Source: Rhodopseudomonas telluris
GTDB lineage: Bacteria > Pseudomonadota > Alphaproteobacteria > Rhizobiales > Xanthobacteraceae
Reading direction: 5' to 3'
DNA length: 64,000 nucleotides
Assembly (NCBI RefSeq): GCF_042432815.1
Contig: NZ_JBHLWM010000008.1
Coordinates: 1,054,001-1,118,000 of the forward strand
Shown: piece by piece, positions 49,925 through 57,600 of the stretch
Numbering within the stretch: the stretch's first letter is position 1
Layout of the letters: every line of letters starts with the position of its first letter
Program-made: the position numbers and the translations under genes
The notes under the pieces: model-generated
Database searches by the model: none
Seen by the model: only the letters and a program-made list of their open reading frames with translations
What the model was told of the DNA's origin: nothing

Positions 49925-51121
49925 TTAGGATGCGGCGACATGCGCGGCGATCGCGCGGTAGGCCGCAAGCCAGCGCAGGTCGAGAGCGATGTCCATCGCC
50001 TTCGGATGCGTGGCGAGCTTGACGATGACGGTGTCGGTTTGAACGTCGACGTAGATCCACTGGCCGTGGATACCGATTGCGGCAAGGTCGCCGCGCGCGG
50101 GATCGATCGTGTACCACTTGCTGCGATAGCGGGCGCCGGGGAAGATCTCGGCGAGATCACCATCGGCCCAGGCCTGCGAGTCGCCGTTAGTGTGAATGTC
50201 GTCGATCCACCAGCCGGGCACGACCTGCCGCCCGGCGACGTTGCCGCGGCAACGGATCATTTCACCAAACCGCACTAGATCGCGTGCGGTGGCCGAGATG
50301 CCGCCCGCGCTGCGCGACGCCCCGAGCGCATCCAACGTCATCGAGGCGTTCTCGGCCGCCCCCATCGGCTGCCACAGATACTCGGACAGGATCGCCGGAT
50401 AGGAGGCGCCGCAAGCGCGCTCGTAAACCCAGCCAAGCACGTCGGTGTTCGGCGATACGTAGTGAAACACCTTGCCGTGCGGCTTGCCGCTCGCAGGCAT
50501 CCGGGCGAGCAGGCTACGCTGATCAGTAACCTCCACTCCGGGCGGAGGCAGATCCCAGCCGGACGCATAGCGATAGCGGGCCACATCGCCCGCTGGATCT
50601 TCGTAGTTCTCTTCGAAGGCAATGCCGACCGTCATGTCGAGCAGATGGCGCACGGTGCAGCCGTCATAGGCGGAGCCTTTCAGCTCCGGCAGATAGCTCA
50701 CCACCTGTGCATCCGGGTCGATCAGACCGCGCCCGACAAGTACACCGCCGAGCGTGCCGGCAATCGATTTGCTCACCGAGCAAATCAGATGCGGCGTGGC
50801 GGCCGTCATGCCGTCGCCATACCATTCATGAACCAGCGCGCCGCGATGCATTACCAGCAGCGCGTCGGCGAACGTCTCCTGCAGGGTCGCGGAGACGGAG
50901 GTCTCGGTGCCGTCAGGCGCCACGAAACCAAGGCCGAGGATCTCGCGCGGCGCCATCGGCAGCGGCGAAGCCTGATCCGCGCGGCGGATCTCCGCGGTCG
51001 GAAGCAATTCCCTGACGTGGGTGAAGCCCCACCTGATGGCTGGGAAGGTTCTCCAATTGGCGCGGGTCACCTGCGCCTGCGGGGCAGCAGGGCTGCCGCG
51101 CATGATCTCGCTCGGTCGCAT
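49925..51121 (-). CDS. NylB-like serine amidase (beta-lactamase fold)
   Basis: This 398-residue protein resembles 6-aminohexanoate-dimer hydrolase. The nucleophile motif is CSVSKS, with Ser115 and Lys118, close to Ser112/Lys115 of NylB. The second site YVSPNTDVLGW has the Tyr and Ser seen in NylB. Further agreement is in ELLPTAEIRR, GRGLIDPDAQVVSYLPEL and IGIHGQWIYVD. The family contains esterases and amidases of penicillin-binding-protein fold. It has no signal peptide, so it would act inside the cell. It is first in the operon, before the importer genes. ATG 51121 is chosen because the 36 extra residues upstream are unmatched. Confidence 0.85.
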   Translation of the reverse strand: MRPSEIMRGSPAAPQAQVTRANWRTFPAIRWGFTHVRELLPTAEIRRADQASPLPMAPREILGLGFVAPDGTETSVSATLQETFADALLVMHRGALVHEWYGDGMTAATPHLICSVSKSIAGTLGGVLVGRGLIDPDAQVVSYLPELKGSAYDGCTVRHLLDMTVGIAFEENYEDPAGDVARYRYASGWDLPPPGVEVTDQRSLLARMPASGKPHGKVFHYVSPNTDVLGWVYERACGASYPAILSEYLWQPMGAAENASMTLDALGASRSAGGISATARDLVRFGEMIRCRGNVAGRQVVPGWWIDDIHTNGDSQAWADGDLAEIFPGARYRSKWYTIDPARGDLAAIGIHGQWIYVDVQTDTVIVKLATHPKAMDIALDLRWLAAYRAIAAHVAAS

Positions 51122-51291
51122 CGTCAACTCCCGGCGCTGCGGATTTTGATACCGTCCAAGGGGACGACTGCAGCGCGCGAGAGGTATCTGAGCCCACCGA
51201 CCGCGATGGGCGTTATCGAAAATCGGCAAATCTTTAAACGATCACGCCCGATGGGTTCGGTTTTGGCGTAAATCTTGCCTAATGTCAGCAG
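51122..51291. promoter_or_regulatory. Divergent promoter region of the amide/amine cluster
   Basis: This gap of 170 bases lies between the minus-strand NylB-like operon and the plus-strand AraC-type gene. It should hold both promoters and the regulator's sites. I did not find a clear palindrome. Confidence 0.4.
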
Positions 51292-52326
51292 ATGCAAAGC
51301 ACCGCTGCTCTATCGCCACCTACATCAACCGCCGGAAATTCGGCCGCGTTGCCGCGCGGTGCCGAAGAAAGCCCGCGTTCGCAGGTCTTGCAGGCGAGCA
51401 GCACCGACGTCGACGAACATTGCGCGAGCCTTGGCGCCTGGCGACTTGCTTACGATCAGATCAGCGCCGGCGCATTTCGCGGCAGCTTCGCTCTGCTGTC
51501 GCTTCCCCGTGTCGAAGTATTTCGAGAAAACACCAGCCAGCAGGTCCGGCAATACGGTCAGCTTGGCGTGGATCGGTTCGGCATCGCCCTGCCCTGGCAA
51601 GCCAGCGGCGAGGTCAGCTTCAACGGCGTCAGTATCACGCCGACCCGAGTGATCGCCTGCTTCGATGCCGAAGTCGACATGTGCACGCCGGAACAGTTCG
51701 AATTGCGGGGTGTGGTCACAAGCGCCAAACTGGTTGAAGAACTTGCCGACACCCTCCGCATCGCCCTGCCCCAGGATGCTTGGCACCAACTCCGCGCTAT
51801 CGAGATGGAAACTGCTGCACTGCAGCGGCTTCGGCAATTATTGACCGACGTCTACGACACGCTCGCCGCCTCGCCGGACGCATTTGACGAACCGTCTCTG
51901 TTTCAGGCGATCGAAGACGCAGTCCTGGTGGAGATCACCGACATGCTACCGACAGCGCGGCCGTGCGACGAGGTGCGCAGCGCTGCAGCGCGCAAACGCA
52001 CGGTCGATCGCGCTTGCGAGCTGATGCTCGCGACCGGCGACGAAGCCGTGTCGATCCTCGATGTCTGCAGGCATGTCGGCGTCAGCCGGCGAAAGCTGAA
52101 CTACTGCTTTCAACACGTGCTGGGCACTACGCCGATCGCCTATGCACGTGCGGTCCGGCTCAACCGCGTACGGCGCGACCTTAAACACTGCCGCGATCCG
52201 CACACCGGCGTCTACGATGTCGCCGCCAGCCACGGCTTCTGGCACTTCAGCCAGTTCTCACTCGACTACAAGCGGCACTTCTGCGAGCTGCCGTCGGAAA
52301 CTCTGCGCCGCGGCCGCGCGGCGTAG
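51292..52326 (+). CDS. AraC-family regulator, EutR-like
   Basis: This 344-residue regulator has an N-terminal sensing domain (SAGAFRGSFALLSLPRVEVF, then VDRFGIALPW) and a C-terminal AraC domain with SILDVCRHVGVSRRKLNYCF and YDVAASHGFWHFSQFSLDYK. The layout recalls EutR, the ethanolamine operon activator. It is divergent from the NylB-like/Dpp/amine oxidase operon and is the likely activator, sensing an amine. Its start at ATG 51292 is the first reasonable one. Confidence 0.88.
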   Translation: MQSTAALSPPTSTAGNSAALPRGAEESPRSQVLQASSTDVDEHCASLGAWRLAYDQISAGAFRGSFALLSLPRVEVFRENTSQQVRQYGQLGVDRFGIALPWQASGEVSFNGVSITPTRVIACFDAEVDMCTPEQFELRGVVTSAKLVEELADTLRIALPQDAWHQLRAIEMETAALQRLRQLLTDVYDTLAASPDAFDEPSLFQAIEDAVLVEITDMLPTARPCDEVRSAAARKRTVDRACELMLATGDEAVSILDVCRHVGVSRRKLNYCFQHVLGTTPIAYARAVRLNRVRRDLKHCRDPHTGVYDVAASHGFWHFSQFSLDYKRHFCELPSETLRRGRAA

Positions 52327-52336
52327 AGATGACGGT

Positions 52337-52870
52337 CTATTGGCGACGCCGAGATTTGGACTTCGGCTGCGCGACAGGCTCCTGCGCCCGCTCGATCGAG
52401 GTCAACCGCCCGGCAGTGAACGTATAGATGCCGGCCCGCGGCCCCTTCGAATAGGTCAGCACCGCGACTCGGTCGCCGCGCGGATTGGTCGAGAGGCTGA
52501 CATTGTCCGGCGTACCCATGCCGCGGGCGACATCGCATTCGGTGTGATTGAGCGCGACCGTACCGCCGCGGTTGGCGGCTGCATCGGCTTCCGCGCCCGG
52601 CTGCGGCATGCCGGGGCACGCGCCATCGGCGCTGATCAGGTCTTCCGGCGTCACCGGCTTGTCCGGCGTCAGCGGCGGCGTCTCGATCGAGATGTTCTTG
52701 ATGAACACGCGGCCAGGGCGCGAGAACCATTCGGCATCGCGCGAGAAATAATCCGACGCGTTCGAACAGCCCGCGAGCAGCGGCGCCGCCAGCACCAGCG
52801 AGAGCATCACTGGTCGGCAGGAAAGCTTGTGTTGCACGATTGATCTTATCCCATCCCGCTGCATCAGCAT
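52337..52870 (-). CDS. Lipoprotein of unknown function
   Basis: This 177-residue protein has a lipoprotein signal (VMLSLVLAAPLLAGC, lipobox LLAGC). The mature part has an N-terminal SNASDYFSRDAEWFSRPGRVF and a middle NHTECDVARGMGTPDNVSLS that is typical of small conserved alphaproteobacterial lipoproteins. It would stand in the outer membrane. The basic C-terminus ends KSKSRRRQ. ATG 52870 or 52864 may be the start. It is convergent with the AraC gene. Confidence 0.7.
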   Translation of the reverse strand: MLMQRDGIRSIVQHKLSCRPVMLSLVLAAPLLAGCSNASDYFSRDAEWFSRPGRVFIKNISIETPPLTPDKPVTPEDLISADGACPGMPQPGAEADAAANRGGTVALNHTECDVARGMGTPDNVSLSTNPRGDRVAVLTYSKGPRAGIYTFTAGRLTSIERAQEPVAQPKSKSRRRQ

Positions 52871-52959
52871 CCGTCCAAACATCGCTTTACGGCACCACCG
52901 TGACCGGCACGGCGTAGTGCGCGGAAAGCTCCAGTCTATCGTTAACCGCGTCGGCGAGA

Positions 52960-53412
52960 CTATTGCCGACGCTGCCATCGTCCTTCCGCGTCGGCCTGCC
53001 AATAGGTCACATCGAAGCCCCGCGCCTTGCACTGCTTCCAGGCGTCGCGCGCCATGGCGACGGCATCGTCGTCGTCGCCATCGAACAGCAGCACCATGCG
53101 GTCGTAGCTCTCCGCGTCGGCCGGCAGCGCCGCGCTGTCGAGCAGGAACCGCACCGATGCGGCGTTCGGATTGCTGTCCTCCGCCGTCAGAAGGATCGGC
53201 TGCTGTGGCGCGTCAGGGACGCGCCACGTGGCATGCGGCAGGAACGAGTCGTCGCGATAGGTCCACAGATGACCGTCGAGCGCATCCGCGCGCTCCTCCG
53301 ACCCCGCCTGCACGACCACCCGCCAGCCACGCGCAAGCGACTTCTCGAGCAATGGCGGCAGCACCTGCTCGATCGTCCGTCCCTGCAGATGATAGAACAG
53401 CACTTCGGTCAT
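52960..53412 (-). CDS. holC: DNA polymerase III chi subunit HolC
   Basis: This 150-residue protein has the HolC pattern: EVLFYHLQGRTIEQVLPPLLEKSLARGWRV at the start, then DGHLWTYRDDSFLPH and PILLTAEDSNPNAA. HolC links the clamp loader of the replicase to single-strand binding protein. It lies 12 bases after the pepA stop, an arrangement known in many alphaproteobacteria. The length is normal. Confidence 0.92.
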   Translation of the reverse strand: MTEVLFYHLQGRTIEQVLPPLLEKSLARGWRVVVQAGSEERADALDGHLWTYRDDSFLPHATWRVPDAPQQPILLTAEDSNPNAASVRFLLDSAALPADAESYDRMVLLFDGDDDDAVAMARDAWKQCKARGFDVTYWQADAEGRWQRRQ

Positions 53413-53424
53413 CGCGTCCCGCGG

Positions 53425-54927
53425 CTACTTCTTGGCTTCGTAGTACTCCGCAACGAGCGAGTTCAGCAGCCGCACGCCGTAACCCGAACCCCAGCTGCGG
53501 TTGATGTCGGTCTTGGGCGCGCCCATCGCGGTGCCGGCGATGTCGAGATGCGCCCACGGGGTGCCGTCGACGAAGCGCTGCAGGAACTGCGCCGCGGTGA
53601 TCGAGCCGCCGTTGCGCGAGCCGGTGTTCTTCATGTCGGCGAACTGCGAGTCGATCTGCTTGTCGTATTCCGGGCCGAGCGGCATCCGCCACACCTTCTC
53701 GCCGGTGGATAGACCAACTTCCGTCAGGCGCTGCGCCAGTTCGTCGTTGTTGGAGAACAGGCCGGCGTGGTCGGTGCCCAGCGCCACCATGATGGCGCCG
53801 GTCAGCGTGGCGAGATCGACCATGAATTTCGGCTTGTGTTTCTGCGCCACGTACCACAGCACGTCGGCAAGAACGAGGCGGCCTTCGGCGTCGGTGTTGA
53901 TGATCTCGATGGTCTGACCCGACATCGAGGTGACGATGTCACCCGGCCGCTGCGCATTGCCGTCCGGCATGTTCTCGACCAGGCCGATCGCGCCGATCGC
54001 GTTCACCTTGGCCTTCCGCGCGGCGAGCGCGTGCATCAGGCCGACGACGCAGGCCGCGCCGCCCATATCCCCCTTCATGTCTTCCATGCTGGCCGACGGC
54101 TTGATCGAGATGCCGCCGGTGTCGAAGCAGACGCCCTTGCCGACGAAGGCGATCGGCTGTTCGCCCTTCTTGCCGCCGTTCCAGCGCATGATCACGGTGC
54201 GGCCGTCATGGGCCGAGCCCTGCGAGACGCCGAGCAGAGCTCCCATCTTCAGCCGGGTCATCGCCGCGACGTCGAGAATCTGCACCTCGACGCCAAGCTT
54301 CTTGAGCTGCGCGGCGCGCTTGGCGAACTCGTCCGGATAGAGGACGTTCGGCGGCTCGTTCACGAGCTCGCGGGCAAGGATGACGCCATCGACGACGTGG
54401 CTCTCGGGGGTGAAGGCCTTCTTCGCCGCAGCGACATCCGCGACCGCGATCGACACCGCAGTGTTGACCGGCCCCCGCTCGTCGTCCTTCTTCTTGGTCT
54501 TGTAGCGGTCGAACTTGTAAGCGCGAAGCCGGATGCCTGAGGCAATCGCCGCAGCCTGCTCGGGCTGCATCGCGGCGGCCGGCAATTCGGCGATCACGGT
54601 GATGGCGGTGTCGCCGCTGCCGATCTTTCCAGCGATCGCGCCGCCCAGCTTCAGAACGTCGAACTCCTTCAGATCCGTCGCCTTGCCGGCGCCGATGACG
54701 ATCAGCCGGCCGACCTTCAGCCCCTCGGGCGCCAGCACATCCAGAGTCGAGCCCGACTTGCCCTTGAACTGGCTGGCGGATGCGGCCCGCTTCACGGTGG
54801 CGGCGGCAATGCCCAGCGCCTTGCTGGTGGCCGATCCGAACTTCAACGCGTCGTCACAGAACACGACCAGCGTGCCGCGGACAGCAGCAGAAAACGGGAC
54901 GAAGCCGACCTTGACGGCGTCGGACAT
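53425..54927 (-). CDS. pepA: Leucyl aminopeptidase PepA
   Basis: This 500-residue M17 aminopeptidase has the two metal-binding segments FVGKGVCFDTGGISIKP and MKGDMGGAA, plus the signature NTDAEGRL with a further lysine and arginine for catalysis. It hydrolyses N-terminal residues of peptides with two metal ions in a cytosolic hexamer; relatives also bind DNA. ATG 54927 (MSDAVKVGF) is the standard start. It forms an operon with holC. Confidence 0.95.
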   Translation of the reverse strand: MSDAVKVGFVPFSAAVRGTLVVFCDDALKFGSATSKALGIAAATVKRAASASQFKGKSGSTLDVLAPEGLKVGRLIVIGAGKATDLKEFDVLKLGGAIAGKIGSGDTAITVIAELPAAAMQPEQAAAIASGIRLRAYKFDRYKTKKKDDERGPVNTAVSIAVADVAAAKKAFTPESHVVDGVILARELVNEPPNVLYPDEFAKRAAQLKKLGVEVQILDVAAMTRLKMGALLGVSQGSAHDGRTVIMRWNGGKKGEQPIAFVGKGVCFDTGGISIKPSASMEDMKGDMGGAACVVGLMHALAARKAKVNAIGAIGLVENMPDGNAQRPGDIVTSMSGQTIEIINTDAEGRLVLADVLWYVAQKHKPKFMVDLATLTGAIMVALGTDHAGLFSNNDELAQRLTEVGLSTGEKVWRMPLGPEYDKQIDSQFADMKNTGSRNGGSITAAQFLQRFVDGTPWAHLDIAGTAMGAPKTDINRSWGSGYGVRLLNSLVAEYYEAKK

Positions 54928-55332
54928 TGGCATTCCTCCAAAAAGGCGGGCCGTGACGAAAACGGCGGGGTGCAACGTGCTGTTTTGGAGCCCTGCGCCC
55001 TCAAGTCAAGCTGACATCTGCGTCATGCTGTTGTGTCGCGTATAACAATCAGGCGATTCTCTTCTCAGCCGCTCTCAAACGCCCGGACCGGGAACGCTCG
55101 CGATTGCCGCAAGACGGTGCAGAGACACCTCCATCCAGCCCCAAAGCGTGGCGCCGGGGGTACAGTCGGGCAAGATTAACCATGTCCAGAAGCCGCCGCC
55201 GGTCAGCCATTTTGTTGACAGATCAGATAGATGGTAATGTGATCGTGGGACAGCCCGCGAGGTTGGCCGCCTGGGGAGGACTCGGTTTCGGGTCCTGGCG
55301 GCTCATCCCGGGACAGGGGAATTCGCCGGCCG
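54928..55332. other. Divergent intergenic region between pepA and lptF
   Basis: This gap of 405 bases holds no supported gene. It must contain promoters for pepA-holC (minus) and for the lptF operon (plus). I see no strong palindrome or repeat. Confidence 0.45.
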
Positions 55333-56499
55333 ATGGGCTCCATCGATAGCTATATTTTCCGCACGACCCTGACGTCGTTTGCGGTGGTGATGGCCAGTCT
55401 CACCGGCGTGATCTGGATTACCCAGGCTTTGCGCGGCATCGACCTAATGACCAGCCAGGGCCAGACCATCCTGACCTTTCTGGGCCTGACCGGCCTCGCC
55501 GTTCCCGTCCTGATTCTCGTGATCGCGCCGATCGCACTGATGATCGCAGTGGCGCACACGCTGAACCGCCTGGCCACGGATTCAGAGATCATCGTGATGA
55601 ATGCCGCCGGCCTGTCGCCGTTGCGGCTGTTCCGCCCTTTCGTTTACGCCACGCTCGTAGTGTCGGCGATCGTCATCCTGATCGGCGCCTATATCGCGCC
55701 CGACGGCCTGCGCCGGATCGCGCGATGGGACAGCGAAATTACCGCGGACGTGCTCGCCAACGTGCTGCAGCCGGGCCGCTTCGCCCAGCTCGAGCAGAAT
55801 CTCACCATCCGTGTCCGCGAGCGGCAGCCCGGCGGGCTGTTGGTCGGCGTCTTCATCGACGATCGCCGTGATCCCAACGACCGCGTCAGCATCATTGCCG
55901 ACCACGGCACTGTGCTGAAGAACAGCGAAGGCTCTTTCCTCGTGCTCGAGGACGGCCATCTCGAGCGCTTCCAGGCCGGTCAGCAGGAACCGGCATTGGT
56001 GGCGTTCAGCCGCTACGCGTTCGACATGTCGAAGTTCTCGCGCGCCCGCGATGTCGCCTACGGCATCCGTGAGCATTATCTCTGGGAACTGATGTGGCCC
56101 GACCCTAACGATCCGCTGCTGAAGCAGTTGCCGACGCAATTCCGTTCGGAAATGCACGACCGGCTGTTGGCGCCGATCTATCCGTTCTTCTTTGCCGCCG
56201 TAACCTTCGCGTTCCTCGGTCTCGCTCGCACCACTCGGCAGAGCCGCAACTTCTCGATGATCGGTGCGGTGCTGTGCGCCTTCGTGGTCCGGCTGGCCGG
56301 CTTCGCGCTGTCGGTCATCGCCAATCAGACACCTTATGTCGCGGGTCTGCAATATCTGTTGCTCGTCATTGCCATCGCCGTCAGCGTCTGGCTGATCCGC
56401 CGGAACGTCGTGATCGAGCCGCCGGCCCGACTGGTCGATGCCCTGAATGCCCTCACTGCATCCCTGAGCCGGCTCGTCCGGCGTCCGATGCCGGCTTGA
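55333..56499 (+). CDS. lptF: LPS export ABC transporter permease LptF
   Basis: This 388-residue inner-membrane protein has six segments in two groups, with a periplasmic beta-jellyroll between them (about 110-260). Key parts are the N-terminal IDSYIFRTTLTSFAVVMASL and the coupling region HTLNRLATDSEIIVMNAAGL. With LptG and LptB it extracts lipopolysaccharide from the inner membrane. It is followed by lptG after 10 bases. Confidence 0.93.
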   Translation: MGSIDSYIFRTTLTSFAVVMASLTGVIWITQALRGIDLMTSQGQTILTFLGLTGLAVPVLILVIAPIALMIAVAHTLNRLATDSEIIVMNAAGLSPLRLFRPFVYATLVVSAIVILIGAYIAPDGLRRIARWDSEITADVLANVLQPGRFAQLEQNLTIRVRERQPGGLLVGVFIDDRRDPNDRVSIIADHGTVLKNSEGSFLVLEDGHLERFQAGQQEPALVAFSRYAFDMSKFSRARDVAYGIREHYLWELMWPDPNDPLLKQLPTQFRSEMHDRLLAPIYPFFFAAVTFAFLGLARTTRQSRNFSMIGAVLCAFVVRLAGFALSVIANQTPYVAGLQYLLLVIAIAVSVWLIRRNVVIEPPARLVDALNALTASLSRLVRRPMPA

Positions 56500-56509
56500 G
56501 GTGCCCGTG

Positions 56510-57595
56510 ATGGTTTTGAACACGCTCGGACGCTACCTCGCCGCCCGGTTCGTCATCTCGGCGCTCGGCGTATTTTTCGGACTGTTCGTGCTGCTGGTGT
56601 TCGTCGACTACATCGACCTGCTCCGGCGCGCCGGCGGTCTTGCGGTCTCGGCGCTGACCATCGCGCAGGCTTCGTTCTATCGCGTGCCGCAACTGCTCGA
56701 GCGGCTGCTGCCGTTCTGCATCCTGATCGGCGCCATGACCTGCTATCTGGCACTGTCGCGGCGACTCGAACTGGTGATCGCACGGGCGGCTGGCCTTTCG
56801 GCCTGGCAATTCATCTCCCCGGCGCTGTGGAGCGCGCTCGCGCTCGGCGTCTTCGCCAGCGTCGTGTTCAATCCAATGTCAGCCTACATGCAGGAGCGCG
56901 CCAAGCAGATGGAAGCCGAGCTGTTCGGACAGGGCTCCGGCAGCTTGCAGGACGCCAACGGCTTCTGGATGAATCAGGTCAGCCCCGAGGGCCAGGCCAT
57001 CATCAACGCCGCCCGCAGCCAGCAGCAGGGCGCGGTGCTGTCCGGCATCAGCGTGTTCCGGTTTGAGCCCGACTTCCAGTTCAAGGACCGAATCGAAGCC
57101 CGCGAAGCCGTGCTCGAACCGGGCTATTGGCTATTGAAAGACGTGCGACGCTACACGTTGGATGACGCTCCGGTACAGCAGGACACCCTCAAGTTGCCGA
57201 CCGCCCTTACCTTGGCTCAGGTCCGCAACAGCTTTGCCACCCCCGAAAGTGTGTCATTTTGGCAACTTCCGTCATACATCAAAGCGTCAGAAAGCTCCGG
57301 CTTTGCGACGTCGGGGTATCGGCTGCAGTACCATAAGCTCTTGGCAAAGCCGTTTTTGCTGGCTGCGATGGTCATGCTAGCTGCTTCTGTCAGCTTGCGA
57401 TTCTTCCGTTTCGGCGGCGTGCAAAAGATGGTTTTGAGTGGCGTGGGGGCAGGCTTTCTGCTCTATATCCTGTCGAAAGTGACTGAGGATTTGAGCAAGG
57501 CTGAGTTGATGCATCCGCTTGCTGCAGCGTGGTTGCCCGTGTGTGTGGGCGGTCTCGCTGGATTTCTGGCCTTGCTGTACCAGGAGGACGGGTAG
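56510..57595 (+). CDS. lptG: LPS export ABC transporter permease LptG
   Basis: This 361-residue partner of LptF has the same layout: LNTLGRYLAARFVISALGVF at the N-terminus, the coupling region YLALSRRLELVIARAAGLS, and a periplasmic domain before three more segments. ATG 56510 is taken, with GTG 56501 as another option. It ends just before lptD, so LPS export from inner to outer membrane is encoded together. Confidence 0.93.
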   Translation: MVLNTLGRYLAARFVISALGVFFGLFVLLVFVDYIDLLRRAGGLAVSALTIAQASFYRVPQLLERLLPFCILIGAMTCYLALSRRLELVIARAAGLSAWQFISPALWSALALGVFASVVFNPMSAYMQERAKQMEAELFGQGSGSLQDANGFWMNQVSPEGQAIINAARSQQQGAVLSGISVFRFEPDFQFKDRIEAREAVLEPGYWLLKDVRRYTLDDAPVQQDTLKLPTALTLAQVRNSFATPESVSFWQLPSYIKASESSGFATSGYRLQYHKLLAKPFLLAAMVMLAASVSLRFFRFGGVQKMVLSGVGAGFLLYILSKVTEDLSKAELMHPLAAAWLPVCVGGLAGFLALLYQEDG

Positions 57596-57600
57596 TGGCC

